Origin: Pseudomonadaceae bacterium SI-3
GTDB lineage: Bacteria > Pseudomonadota > Gammaproteobacteria > Pseudomonadales > Pseudomonadaceae
Assembly: GCA_004010935.1 (NCBI GenBank)
Contig: CP026511.1
Location: 2,232,001-2,296,000 of the forward strand
Direction of reading: 5' to 3'
Length of the DNA: 64,000 bases
Part shown: piece after piece, positions 28,591-38,020 of the stretch
How positions within the stretch are numbered: position 1 is the stretch's first letter
Layout of the letters: each line of letters starts with the position of its first letter
The notes under the pieces: model-generated
Databases searched by the model: none
What the model was told of the DNA's origin: nothing
The model's input: the letters and a program-made list of their open reading frames with translations, nothing else
Position numbers and translations under genes: made by a program

Positions 28591-29994
28591 TCAGCCGTTG
28601 GCCAGCTGCCAACCGCCGCCGAGTGCCTTGTAAAGGCCTACGACGCCACGGTAGACCTCGACTTCGGCCTGGGCCTGTGCATCTTCGGCAGCGAGACGCT
28701 CACGCTCGGCATCCAGCAGTACCAGAAAGTCCACCGTGCCTTCCCGGTAACGGATCGCTGCTTGCTCTGCTGCCGCGCGGCTGGCGCCGGACTGACGCAA
28801 CAGGGCGAGCAACCGCTCCTGAGCTCTCGCATAGTCGCTGAATGCGTTCTCCGATTCCTCCAACGCCAGCAGTACCTGCTGCTCGTAGCTGGCCAACGCC
28901 CCCTCGGCATCCGCTTTCGCACCGCGCAATCTGGCGCGAACGCTGCCCATGTCGAACGCTGCCCAGGTGATGCTCGGTGCGACGCCCCAAGCCTGAGCCG
29001 CGCTCGAACCGATCTGCGAACCGCGCCCCGCAATAAAGCCCAAGAAGCCGCTCAGGCTCACCCGTGGAAACAGATCAGCCGTCGCTACGCCCACGTTGGC
29101 GGTCGCCGCTGCCAGCTGCCGTTCAGCCGCAAGAATGTCCGGTCGGCGACGTAACAGCTCGGTGGGGTCACCGATCGGCAGCGCCTTCGCGATGGCAGGC
29201 AACTCACGCGGCGCAAGGTCGACACTCAGCCTATCGGCGCGCTGACCGAGCAGGGTTGCGATGCGATTGGTCGCACGGGTCTGCTGCGCCTGCAGTTGCG
29301 GCAAGCTGGCCTCGGTTGCCGCCAGCCGTGCATCGGCGCGCAGCACGTCAAGTTCGCTACCTACGCCAGCGTCGCGCAGCTGCTCGGTCAGGCGATGCGA
29401 GTTGCGCTGGTTCTCAAGGTTTTCCCGGGCGATGCGTTCACGCAGTTGCGCCCCGCGCAGCTGGCCATAGGCATCGACCAGTTCGGCAATCAGGCTGACC
29501 TGTAGCTGGTAGAGCTCCGCTTCCGCAGCTTCACTTTGCGCCTCGCTGGCTTCGATACGCCGCTGCACCCGGCCGAACAGGTCGAGTTCCCAGGCCATGT
29601 CCAGCCCCAGATCGTAGCGCTCGATGCTGCTGCGCTCCTCGCCGAAGCCCGGCTGCTGAGCCTCGCCATACTCGGCACCGGCCCCTGCGGTTACGGTAGG
29701 GAAGCGATCATTGGTCACGTCATCGCGAATGGAACGAGCGGCGCGGAGCCGGGCGAATGCGATGCGCAGTTCGCGGTTCTCGGACAATGCTTCACCCACC
29801 AGTGCATCGAGCGTCGGATCATCGAACTGGCGCCACCAGGCTGCCTGGAATCGTGACTGATCGAAGCCCACCGCCGCAGCACGCTCAATCTGTGCGGGCG
29901 CAACCTCCGGGACGCGGTAATCCGGCCCCACTGCGCAGGCGCTTAAGGCGAGAACAGCCGCAAGCAGTAACGGAGTGGAAATGACAGCCTTCAT
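28591..29994 (-). CDS. oprN: Outer-membrane efflux channel OprN
   Basis: The 467-residue outer-membrane factor is a lipoprotein (lipobox LSAC followed by AVGPDYRVPEVAP). It has the two-repeat coiled-coil organisation of the NodT family, with RLRAARS- and IRYREGTVDFLVLLDAER motifs. It is the last gene of mexE-mexF-oprN, overlapping mexF by four bases (ATGA on the minus strand). The assignment to OprN rests on the operon order with mexT upstream. Confidence 0.92.
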   Translation of the reverse strand: MKAVISTPLLLAAVLALSACAVGPDYRVPEVAPAQIERAAAVGFDQSRFQAAWWRQFDDPTLDALVGEALSENRELRIAFARLRAARSIRDDVTNDRFPTVTAGAGAEYGEAQQPGFGEERSSIERYDLGLDMAWELDLFGRVQRRIEASEAQSEAAEAELYQLQVSLIAELVDAYGQLRGAQLRERIARENLENQRNSHRLTEQLRDAGVGSELDVLRADARLAATEASLPQLQAQQTRATNRIATLLGQRADRLSVDLAPRELPAIAKALPIGDPTELLRRRPDILAAERQLAAATANVGVATADLFPRVSLSGFLGFIAGRGSQIGSSAAQAWGVAPSITWAAFDMGSVRARLRGAKADAEGALASYEQQVLLALEESENAFSDYARAQERLLALLRQSGASRAAAEQAAIRYREGTVDFLVLLDAERERLAAEDAQAQAEVEVYRGVVGLYKALGGGWQLANG

Positions 29995-32900
29995 ACGTGC
30001 GCCTCCTTCAGTACCGCTTTCTTCTCTGCGCGCCGTTCAACGTAGGCGCGTATGACCAGGTAGAACACCGGCGTCAGCAGCAGGCCGAAGAAGGTTACCC
30101 CGAGCATGCCGCTGAACACCGCAACGCCCATGGCGTGACGCATCTCGGCACCCGCGCCGGAGGAGAGCACCAACGGAACCACACCCATGATGAACGCGAA
30201 GCTGGTCATCAGAATCGGGCGCAGCCGTAGGCGGCAGGCCTCGAGCACAGCGGATAGACGGTCCATGCCTTCTTCCTGTTTATCCTTGGCGAACTCGACG
30301 ATAAGAATCGCGTTCTTGCATGCCAGGCCGACGAGGACGATCAGGCCGATCTGGGTAAACACGTTGTTGTCGCCGCCAGAGAGGATCACCCCGGTGATGG
30401 CCGAGAGCAGTGTCATCGGTACGATCAGAATCACCGCCAGTGGCAGGCTCCAGCTTTCGTACTGCGCCGCCAATACCAGGAAGGCCAGCAGCACGCAGAG
30501 CGGGAAGACGAACATCGCGGTGTTCCCCGCCAGGATCTGCTGATAGGTCAGCTCGGTCCATTCGAAGCTCATGCCGTTCGGTAGCTCTGCTTGCAGCAGC
30601 CGCTCCATCGCCGCTTCGGCCTGACCGGAGCTGTAGCCGGGGGCGGCCGCGCCGTTGATTTCAGCGGTCAAGAAGCCGTTGTAGTGCATCACGCGATCCG
30701 GGCCGGAACTGTCACTGACCTTGACGAAGGTCGACAGGGGCACCATCTCGCCACGGTTGTTGCGCACCTTCAGCTGACCGATCTGGTCGGGCGTCAGGCG
30801 AAACTTCTGCTCGGCCTGGACGTTGACCTGGTAAGTGCGGCCAAAGCGGTTGAAGTCGTTGGCATACAGCGAGCCGAGGTAGACCTGCATGGTGTCGAAG
30901 ATCTGATCGATAGCCACGCCATGAGTCTTGGCTTTTTCCCGGTCGATGTCGGCATCGATCTGCGGCACGTTCACCTGGTAACTGGTGAACAGCCCGGCCA
31001 GCTCGGGGTAGTCGGCACTCTTGGCGATGACGTTCTGTACCTGCTTGTAGAGCTCCTCATAGCCGAGGTTGCCGCGGTCCTGCACCTGCACGCGGAAGCC
31101 GCCGATGGTGCCCAGCCCTTGTACCGGCGGCGGCGGGAAGATCGCGATGAAGGCGTCCTGGATTTGCGCGAACTGGCCGTTCAGATCAGCCGCGATGGCG
31201 TTGGCGGACAGCGAGGGATCACTGCGCTCATCGAAGGGCTTGAGTGGGGTGAAGACGATCCCGCTGTTCGGGCTGTTGGTGAAGCCGTTGATTGACAGGC
31301 CCGGGAAGGCCACGGTGTTTTCGACACCGGGATGCTCGGCTGCGATTTGCGACATGCGTTTGATGACATCCTCGGTGCGATCCAGCGTGGCCGCATCCGG
31401 CAGTTGCGCGAAGGCCACCAGGTACTGCTTGTCCTGCGGCGGCACGAAACCGGTCGGAGTACTGGCGAATCCCAGGTATCCGAGTCCGACCAGACCGACA
31501 TAAACCACCAGGGCGATGCCGCTGCCGCGCAGGATGCGTTTAACCGCACCGACGTAGCCGTGACTCGCACGCTCGAATACGCGGTTGAACGGCGCGAACA
31601 GCCAGCCGCCGAACAATTTGTCCAGCAGCCGCGAGAAGCCGTCTTTCGGCGCGTCATGGCTGCGCAGCAATGCGGCCGCCAAGGCTGGGGACAGAGTTAG
31701 GGAGTTGAAGGCGGAAATGACCGTCGAAATGGCAATGGTCAACGCGAACTGCTGGTAGAACTGCCCGGTGAGGCCGGAAATGAACGCGGTCGGGATGAAA
31801 ACGGCGCAGAGCACAAGCGCCGTCGCAATGATTGGCCCCGTCACTTCCTTCATCGCCTGCTTGGTGGCTTCGACCGGAGACTTGCCGAGGCCAATATTCC
31901 GCTCGACGTTCTCCACTACCACGATGGCGTCGTCCACCACGATGCCGATCGCCAACACCAGACCAAACAGCGACAGCGCGTTGAGCGAGAACCCCAGCAT
32001 GTGCATCACGGCGAATGTGCCGATCAGCGACACCGGCACGGCGGCCAGCGGGATGATCGAGGCGCGCCAGGTCTGCAGGAACAGGATGACCACCAGTACC
32101 ACCAGCACGATGGCCTCGAGCAGGGTATGCACCACCGCCTCGATGGAGCCGCGCACGAAGATGGTCGGGTCGTAGACAATTTCGTAGTCCACGCCTTCGG
32201 GGAAATCCTTCTTCAGTTCGGCCATGCGAGCACGCACCGAGTCGGAGATTTCAATCGCGTTCGAGCCAGGGCGCTGAAACACCGGAATGGCGACGGCCGG
32301 TTGGTTGTTGAGCAAGGAGCGCAGCGCGTACTGGCTGGAACCCAGTTCGATACGTGCGATGTCCCGCAGGCGAGTGATCGAGCCGTCTTCGCCGGCGCGG
32401 ATGATGATGTTCTCGAACTCCTCCTCGCTAACCAGTCGGCCTTGGGTGTTGATCGATAGCTGGAAGTCCGTCGCGCCCGGTGCAGGCGGCGCACCCAGCG
32501 AACCGGCTGCGACCTGGCGATTCTGCTCGCGGATCGCGTTGACCACGTCAGTTGCGGTGAGGTTGCGCGAGGCCACCTTGTTTGGATCGAGCCAGACGCG
32601 AAGCGAGTAATCGCCCATGCCGAACAGCTGCACATCACCAATCCCGTCCAGCCGCGCCAGCTCGTCCTTGACGTTGAGCGCCGCATAGTTGGACAGATAA
32701 AGCATGTCGTAGCGTTCGTCCGGCGAGGTCAGGTGCACCACCATCGTCAGGTCCGGGGAGGCCTTGTCCACCGTAACGCCGAGGCGCTGCACTTCGGTCG
32801 GTAGCGTCGGTTGGGTGCGCGTGACGCGGTTCTGCACCTGCACCTGGGCGTTGTCCAGATCGGTTCCCAGCGCAAACGTAATGGTCAGGGTCAGCTTGCC

Positions 32901-33161
32901 ATCGGCGGTCGCCTGGGACGACATGTAGAGCATGCCCTCGACGCCCGTAATGGCCTGTTCCAGCGGGGACGCGACGGTTTCGCCGATGACTTTGGGGTTC
33001 GCACCCGGGAAGCTGGCGCGGACCACAACCGTCGGCGGCACCACCTCGGGATATTCGCTGATCGGCAATTGGAACAGCGAGATGGCACCACCGATCAGGA
33101 TGATCAGCGACAGCACCGCGGCGAAGATTGGCCGTTGAATGAAGAACTGAGAGAAATTCAT
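29991..33161 (-). CDS. mexF: RND efflux transporter MexF
   Basis: The 1056-residue RND pump of the HAE1 group begins NFSQFFIQRPIFAAVLSLII. The proton-relay aspartates are in AIGIVVDDAIVVVENVERNI (near residue 405), and the conserved lysine is in GLACKNAILIVEFAKDKQEE (near 955). In P. aeruginosa MexEF-OprN exports chloramphenicol, fluoroquinolones, trimethoprim and the quorum-signal precursor HHQ. It lies 97 bases downstream of mexE and is coupled to oprN. Confidence 0.94.
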   Translation of the reverse strand: MNFSQFFIQRPIFAAVLSLIILIGGAISLFQLPISEYPEVVPPTVVVRASFPGANPKVIGETVASPLEQAITGVEGMLYMSSQATADGKLTLTITFALGTDLDNAQVQVQNRVTRTQPTLPTEVQRLGVTVDKASPDLTMVVHLTSPDERYDMLYLSNYAALNVKDELARLDGIGDVQLFGMGDYSLRVWLDPNKVASRNLTATDVVNAIREQNRQVAAGSLGAPPAPGATDFQLSINTQGRLVSEEEFENIIIRAGEDGSITRLRDIARIELGSSQYALRSLLNNQPAVAIPVFQRPGSNAIEISDSVRARMAELKKDFPEGVDYEIVYDPTIFVRGSIEAVVHTLLEAIVLVVLVVILFLQTWRASIIPLAAVPVSLIGTFAVMHMLGFSLNALSLFGLVLAIGIVVDDAIVVVENVERNIGLGKSPVEATKQAMKEVTGPIIATALVLCAVFIPTAFISGLTGQFYQQFALTIAISTVISAFNSLTLSPALAAALLRSHDAPKDGFSRLLDKLFGGWLFAPFNRVFERASHGYVGAVKRILRGSGIALVVYVGLVGLGYLGFASTPTGFVPPQDKQYLVAFAQLPDAATLDRTEDVIKRMSQIAAEHPGVENTVAFPGLSINGFTNSPNSGIVFTPLKPFDERSDPSLSANAIAADLNGQFAQIQDAFIAIFPPPPVQGLGTIGGFRVQVQDRGNLGYEELYKQVQNVIAKSADYPELAGLFTSYQVNVPQIDADIDREKAKTHGVAIDQIFDTMQVYLGSLYANDFNRFGRTYQVNVQAEQKFRLTPDQIGQLKVRNNRGEMVPLSTFVKVSDSSGPDRVMHYNGFLTAEINGAAAPGYSSGQAEAAMERLLQAELPNGMSFEWTELTYQQILAGNTAMFVFPLCVLLAFLVLAAQYESWSLPLAVILIVPMTLLSAITGVILSGGDNNVFTQIGLIVLVGLACKNAILIVEFAKDKQEEGMDRLSAVLEACRLRLRPILMTSFAFIMGVVPLVLSSGAGAEMRHAMGVAVFSGMLGVTFFGLLLTPVFYLVIRAYVERRAEKKAVLKEAHV

Positions 33162-33258
33162 GACGCACTCCGGGGGAGAGGGTGCGCATGACGCACCCTG
33201 GCGGAATCAGTTTTTATGGTGTGGCGCCTCGGCGCCGGTCAGCTGGACGTGTTGAAAA

Positions 33259-34488
33259 TCAACTGCTCGGTCCGCGCGCCAGCGTGCGGTCGACCACCTG
33301 CGGCTTCATCGCGGCGGAGATTGCACGGTTCTGTTCTTTCAGCGCGGCGAGGGTGTCAGCGTCGGCCATTGGCACATTTTGGGGCTGCACGGCGTTGCCC
33401 GGACGAACGCGCTGCAGGCCGTTCACCACGATGGTTTCACCTTCCTTCAGACCGTCACGCACGATGCGCAGGCCCTCAAGCTTCGGGCCGAGCTCGATGG
33501 AGCGATAGTTGACGGTGTCGTCCTCCCCGAGGACCAGGACGAACTTCTTGCCCAGATCGGTTCCGACCGCGACATCCTTGATCAGGACGGCATCGTAGGT
33601 GGCGCTGCCGACCAGCTTCAGGCGCGCATAAAGCCCTGGCGTGAAGCTGCCGTCACGGTTGTCGAACACGGCGCGACCGCGAATGGTGCCGGTGCGGGGA
33701 TCAACCTGGTTATCGATGAAGTCCATGTGACCCAGATGCGGGTGACCGTCTTCATCGGAAAGACCAAGGTAGACAGGGGTTTCCTCGCCACGCTCACCGT
33801 CACGGGCCAGCTCGCGGTATTTCAGGTAGGTGCGTTCATCTGCCTCGAAGTAGGCATAGACCTTGTCGGTCGAAACAAGCGTCGTCAGCAAGGCTTCGCC
33901 AGCATTAACCAAATTGCCCGCGGTGATCAGCGCACGACCTGCGCGGCCATCGATGGGGGCAGTGACGCGGGTGAAACCGAGATCCAGCTTGGCTGCATCG
34001 AGCTGAGCCTGGATGGCCGCGACGGCGGACTTCGCTTCGCTGGCGGCGCTGGCCCTCGCATCAGCCAGTTCGGCGGAAATAGCGTTATTGGCGCGCAGTC
34101 GCTCACCGCGTTCGGCCTCGCTTGCGGTCCGGCGCTCAGTAGCGCGAGCCTGTTGCAGCTCGGCCTGCAAGCGTTTGACCTGGGCTTCGAACGGGCGCGG
34201 GTCAATCTGGAACAGCAGATCGCCTTTCTTCACCAGCGAGCCTTCTTCGAACGCGACCTTGTCGATGAAGCCCGACACGCGTGGACGAATATCGACCGAC
34301 TCGGGCGCCTCCAGGCGGCCGGTAAGTTCGTCCCATTCGGTTACCTGCTGCTCAATGACCTCAGCAACGCTGACGGCGGGGGCCGGCATAGCCGCTTCGG
34401 TGGCTTCAGGCGCTTTTCCGCATGCGCCTACAAGGGCGGCAGCAATCGCAACCAATGGGTAACGCAAGGCTTTGAGTGAACGATCCAT
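33259..34488 (-). CDS. mexE: RND efflux periplasmic adaptor MexE (lipoprotein)
   Basis: The 409-residue adaptor has a lipobox (LVGAC) at its N-terminus, so it is anchored by lipid. The barrel-sandwich parts are DIRPRVSGFIDKVAFEEGSL (near residue 68) and APIDGRAGRALITAGNLV (near 178), flanking an alpha-hairpin. A C-terminal membrane-proximal domain ends with GLQRVRPGNAV. It is the first gene of the pump operon. A MexT-type box about 80-100 bases upstream and REP palindromes further out lie between it and mexT. Confidence 0.93.
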   Translation of the reverse strand: MDRSLKALRYPLVAIAAALVGACGKAPEATEAAMPAPAVSVAEVIEQQVTEWDELTGRLEAPESVDIRPRVSGFIDKVAFEEGSLVKKGDLLFQIDPRPFEAQVKRLQAELQQARATERRTASEAERGERLRANNAISAELADARASAASEAKSAVAAIQAQLDAAKLDLGFTRVTAPIDGRAGRALITAGNLVNAGEALLTTLVSTDKVYAYFEADERTYLKYRELARDGERGEETPVYLGLSDEDGHPHLGHMDFIDNQVDPRTGTIRGRAVFDNRDGSFTPGLYARLKLVGSATYDAVLIKDVAVGTDLGKKFVLVLGEDDTVNYRSIELGPKLEGLRIVRDGLKEGETIVVNGLQRVRPGNAVQPQNVPMADADTLAALKEQNRAISAAMKPQVVDRTLARGPSS

Positions 34489-34568
34489 GCTTGACTCCGC
34501 AACTCGGGTTTTTATCGATGGCGGAAGTGTGGGGGTTGGCCTTTACAAGCAGAAATCGAACGAGGCGA

Positions 34569-34591
34569 ATGTAAATATCATCCGCGATGAT
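34569..34591 (-). promoter_or_regulatory. Putative MexT-binding box upstream of mexE
   Basis: On the minus strand the site reads ATCA-TCGCG-GATGAT-ATTT-ACAT. It resembles the consensus recalled for MexT, ATCA-N5-GTCGAT-N4-ACYAT, with the spacing kept. It also contains the inverted repeat ATCATC-GCG-GATGAT. The mexE start is 81 bases away, where a LysR-type activator site is expected. Confidence 0.55.
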
Positions 34592-34663
34592 GTTGCAGCA
34601 TTTGTCATCGATGTTGAGTACGGGATTGCAGCGGCATTGGTGCCCAATCGACTGAGGTGGTTT

Positions 34664-34790
34664 CGGCCGGGCTGGTGGGCTGAAGCCCACCCTACGACGG
34701 GGATGTGCAGGGTCTGATATTAGGCTGGCTTCAGCCCACCAGCTGCGGGTCGAAAGCAGGGCTCAGGTAGGGTGGTTTCAGCCCACCACG
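34664..34790. repeat. Cluster of three REP-like palindromes in the mexT-mexE gap
   Basis: Three related palindromes are present: GGTGGGCTGAAGCCCACC (34674-34691), GGCTGGCTTCAGCCCACC (34723-34740) and GGTGGTTTCAGCCCACC (34771-34787). The third is preceded, and the first followed, by a CCTAC or GTAGG tetrad. The inverted orientation of the first and third suggests a REPIN-type doublet. They occupy the space between the mexT stop and the mexE control region. Confidence 0.7.
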
Positions 34791-34822
34791 GCAAGCGCTT
34801 TGCTTAAGAGAAAAACGGCGGT

Positions 34823-35740
34823 TTAGAGACTGTCCGGGTCGCCTACGAACATCTGAATTCGCGAACGCAGCCAGCGCTCGGCCGGGTCGTTATCCTGGGC
34901 GCCGCGCCAGGCCATGGACAGTTCGAAGTCCTGGCTAGTGTCGAATGGCAGCGGCTCGGCACGCACACCCCCGTTAGCGGCCAGGGCCGCCGCGGCGTAA
35001 TCCGGTACCGTCGCGACCAAGTCAGTGCCCGCCAGCAGGCTGGCCAGCCCGTTGAACTGCGGTACGGCGAGCACGACCTTGCGTTTGCAGCCGTGGAGCG
35101 CCAGTTCGTCATCGATGTAGCCATTCAAATCGCCGGCAAAGGAAACCATGGCATGTGGGCGCGAGCAGTAGTCTTCCATCGTCATGCGGCCGGGGATGCT
35201 GTCAGCGCGGAGCAGCATTGGTTTCGGCCTGCGCAAGATTTTACGCTTGGCGTTCGCTGGCAGTTCCTCTGTGTAGCAGACGCCCACCGAGATCTCGCCA
35301 GAGGCAAGCAGGCCCGGCATCAGCAGATAGTTGGCGCGCCTTACCACCAGCACTACATCGGGCGCCTCGGCGCGCACACGCCTGAGCAACTGCGGGAGCA
35401 GGGCGAACTCGACCTCATCAGTCAGACCGATACGAAACACCAGCTCGCTGGTGGCGGGATCGAACGTGGAGGCGCGGCTGACAGCCGTGGAGATCGAGTC
35501 CAGCGCCGGCGACAGCAGACCGGCGATCTCCTGCGCGCGTGCAGTCGGCTCCATGCTGCGGCCGGTGCGTACGAACAACGGGTCGTCGAACAGCGTGCGC
35601 AGGCGCGCCAGTGCAGCACTGATCGCCGGCTGGCCGAGAAAGAGTTTCTCCGCGGCACGGGTCACGCTGCGCTCGTGCATCAGCGTTTCGAAGACGATCA
35701 ACAGGTTCAGGTCTACGCGGCGAAGGTCGTTGCGATTCAT
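34823..35740 (-). CDS. mexT: LysR-type regulator MexT
   Basis: The ATG at 35740 gives NRNDLRRVDLNLLIVFETLM at the N-terminus and 305 residues, as in P. aeruginosa MexT (304). A GTG at 35749 is an alternative. The winged helix-turn-helix covers MHERSVTRAAEKLFLGQPAI (near residues 24-43), and the effector-binding domain follows. It is encoded directly upstream of mexE in the same direction and activates mexEF-oprN and mexS. The gene appears intact, without the 8-bp insertion known to silence MexT in some P. aeruginosa lineages, as the frame is open throughout. Confidence 0.93.
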   Translation of the reverse strand: MNRNDLRRVDLNLLIVFETLMHERSVTRAAEKLFLGQPAISAALARLRTLFDDPLFVRTGRSMEPTARAQEIAGLLSPALDSISTAVSRASTFDPATSELVFRIGLTDEVEFALLPQLLRRVRAEAPDVVLVVRRANYLLMPGLLASGEISVGVCYTEELPANAKRKILRRPKPMLLRADSIPGRMTMEDYCSRPHAMVSFAGDLNGYIDDELALHGCKRKVVLAVPQFNGLASLLAGTDLVATVPDYAAAALAANGGVRAEPLPFDTSQDFELSMAWRGAQDNDPAERWLRSRIQMFVGDPDSL

Positions 35741-35899
35741 GCCTTTCACTTCAAGCTGTGGTCAGACATAAGGCGCGGCTGACCGAAATGAGGGTTGCGT
35801 CTGCATTCTAGACAGATCGGAGTGACGTCGGCATGTCCATTCCCGCTTTGCAATGACACAAACCTGCAGCAGGCGGAGTGGCCTTACATACAGCACATC

Positions 35900-35923
35900 A
35901 TCATTCCCACGCATGGCGACTAT
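35900..35923 (+). promoter_or_regulatory. Putative MexT-binding box upstream of mexS
   Basis: ATCA-TTCCC-ACGCAT-GGCG-ACTAT keeps both outer blocks and the spacing of the recalled MexT consensus ATCA-N5-GTCGAT-N4-ACYAT. It lies 87 bases upstream of mexS, in the gap divergent from mexT. MexT activates mexS in P. aeruginosa, so the position fits. Confidence 0.5.
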
Positions 35924-36009
35924 CGAGCGGAATGCAGGGATCGCTGCTGGAGTTGTGCCAATACTGCAGATAAAGTCACAGACACAGTAGTAATCGAGGG
36001 GTCTTTTTC

Positions 36010-37026
36010 ATGTCCCGCATCATCCGTTTCCACCAGTTCGGGCCCGCGGACGTATTGCGCTACGAACAGCGAGAAGTCCCACGGCCGGGGCCTGGCGAAG
36101 TGCTTGTCGACGTCAAGGCGATCGGCGTCAGCTGGAATGACGTGCTCTGGCGGCAGGATCTGGCGCCGCGTCACGCCAAGCTCCCGGCCGGGCTCGGCAG
36201 CGAGATCGCCGGCGAAGTGCTTGCGGTGGGCGAGGACGTGGACGGCTTCGCGATTGGTGATCGTGTCGCCAGTTTCCCTGCGCATGATCTCAACCAGTAC
36301 CCGCTCTACGGCGAGCAGGTGCTGCTGCCGCAGGCGTCCTTGGTCCACCATCCGGAGATGCTCAGCGCCGCCGAGGCGTGTGTGCATTACACGCCGGCCC
36401 TGGTGTCGTATTTCGCTCTGGTCGAGCTGGCTCAGCTCGAACCCGGACAATACGTGCTGGTGACCGAAGCACGGCATTGCACCGGTCCTTCGGCCGTGCA
36501 AATGGCGAAAGCGCTTGGCGGACGGGTAATTGCCACCTGCGACACGGCAGAGGATCGTGACTTCCTGCGTGAGCTGGGGGCCGAGACCGTCATCGTCACC
36601 GAAGAGGAGGATCTCGTCGGCCGGCTGCAAAAGATCACCGGCGGAGCAGGCGTCGAAGTTGTGCTCGACGGTTGCGGTGGCTCACAGATGAAGCTGCTTG
36701 GTGACGTTATCGCGCCGCGTGGCAAGCTGATTCTTTATGGGCTCAACGGTGGTAACGAAACGGCGTTTCCAGCCTGCGCGGCGTTCAAGAAGAACTTCAA
36801 GTTCTTCCTGCATTGCTTGTGCGACTTCACCGGGCAACCCGAGCTGGGCATCGAGCAAAACCGCGAGGCGGTCCAGAATGCCTTGCTGCACATCAACCAG
36901 CTCACGGCCGACCGCCTGATCACGCCGCAGGTCGACAAGGTATTCGGCTTCGACGACGTCGTGGCAGCCCACGAATACGTCGAAAGCGGTGTCCCGCGCG
37001 GCCGGGTCGTACTGCGCGTCGATTGA
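36010..37026 (+). CDS. mexS: MexS, zinc-less quinone oxidoreductase-like protein
   Basis: The 338-residue medium-chain dehydrogenase/reductase has length and N-terminus (SRIIRFHQFGPADVLRYEQ) close to P. aeruginosa MexS (339 residues). It has the GroES-like half (GLGSEIAGEVLAVGEDVDGF) and a Rossmann half (KALGGRVIATCDTAEDRDFL near residue 168). The zinc ligands of alcohol dehydrogenases are missing. Loss of MexS raises MexEF-OprN through MexT, probably because it removes an electrophilic metabolite that activates MexT. It lies divergent from mexT, the same order as in P. aeruginosa. Confidence 0.9.
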   Translation: MSRIIRFHQFGPADVLRYEQREVPRPGPGEVLVDVKAIGVSWNDVLWRQDLAPRHAKLPAGLGSEIAGEVLAVGEDVDGFAIGDRVASFPAHDLNQYPLYGEQVLLPQASLVHHPEMLSAAEACVHYTPALVSYFALVELAQLEPGQYVLVTEARHCTGPSAVQMAKALGGRVIATCDTAEDRDFLRELGAETVIVTEEEDLVGRLQKITGGAGVEVVLDGCGGSQMKLLGDVIAPRGKLILYGLNGGNETAFPACAAFKKNFKFFLHCLCDFTGQPELGIEQNREAVQNALLHINQLTADRLITPQVDKVFGFDDVVAAHEYVESGVPRGRVVLRVD

Positions 37027-37132
37027 TTCTTCGAGGCCTCTGCATTGGGGCCTCTCATCGCTTCATAGAAACTTTTCCCACCCGCGCCAAGTCCTCCGAA
37101 TACAGGTTTGATCCCTTGACGGAGGATTTTGC

Positions 37133-37990
37133 ATGCCCGACGAAAACCAGACGCTCCCCCCGCAGCAACAGGCTGAACCGGGCAAAGAAAGCGAGATGAC
37201 CCCGAGGCCCGAGTACCGTGGCGAGGACTACAAAGCGGCCGGTAAGCTCCAGGACAAGGTCGCAATCATCACTGGCGGCGACAGCGGCATCGGCCGCTCG
37301 GTAGCGGTGCTGTTTGCGCGTGAAGGCGCCGATGTAGCGATTCTCTATCTGGATCAACACCAAGACGCCGAGGAAACCAAGCGTGCAGTGGAAGAGCAGG
37401 GACGCAAATGTCTGGCTTTCGCCGGCGACGTGGCGGACCGCGACGTGTGCCGCAAGGTGATTGACGAAACGGTGAGCGCCTTCGGCAAGCTCGATATTTT
37501 GGTCAATAACGCCGCCGAGCAGCATCCCCAGGAAAAGCTTGAAGACATCAGCGAAGAGCAGTGGGAGAAGACCTTCCGCACCAACATTTTCGGCATGTTC
37601 CAGATGACCAAGGCTGCACTGCCGCACCTGAAAAAAGGCGCCTCTATCATCAACACCACGTCGGTGACGGCCTACAAAGGCAGCCCACAGCTGCTGGATT
37701 ACTCATCGACCAAGGGCGCCATCACTGCCTTTACCCGCTCGCTGTCAATGAACATCGCCGACCGCGGCATTCGCGTGAACGGGGTCGCACCCGGGCCGAT
37801 CTGGACGCCGCTGATTCCGTCGACCTTCGACGAAGACAAGGTCGAGAAATTCGGCGCCAACGTGCCCATGGAGCGTCCCGGCCAGCCCGATGAAGTCGCG
37901 CCGGCATACGTGTATCTGGCCAGCAGCGACGCTTCCTATGTCAGTGGCCAGGTGATCCATGTGAACGGCGGCACCGTGGTCAACGGCTGA
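37133..37990 (+). CDS. Short-chain dehydrogenase/reductase, stress type (YghA-like)
   Basis: The 285-residue NAD(P)-dependent oxidoreductase starts at ATG 37133 after GGAGG. The cofactor motif is ITGGDSGIGRSVA (near residue 48). The catalytic serine and YxxxK are in TTSVTAYKGSPQLLDYSSTK (near 180-200). An extra N-terminal segment (NQTLPPQQQAEPG) and a downstream VAPGPIWTPL fit the YghA / general stress protein 39 branch. It lies 30 bases upstream of ku, so the three genes to 39972 may be one operon. The substrate is unknown. Confidence 0.9.
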   Translation: MPDENQTLPPQQQAEPGKESEMTPRPEYRGEDYKAAGKLQDKVAIITGGDSGIGRSVAVLFAREGADVAILYLDQHQDAEETKRAVEEQGRKCLAFAGDVADRDVCRKVIDETVSAFGKLDILVNNAAEQHPQEKLEDISEEQWEKTFRTNIFGMFQMTKAALPHLKKGASIINTTSVTAYKGSPQLLDYSSTKGAITAFTRSLSMNIADRGIRVNGVAPGPIWTPLIPSTFDEDKVEKFGANVPMERPGQPDEVAPAYVYLASSDASYVSGQVIHVNGGTVVNG

Positions 37991-38020
37991 CCGAACGACT
38001 GTCTACAGGAGGGAAGGCTT

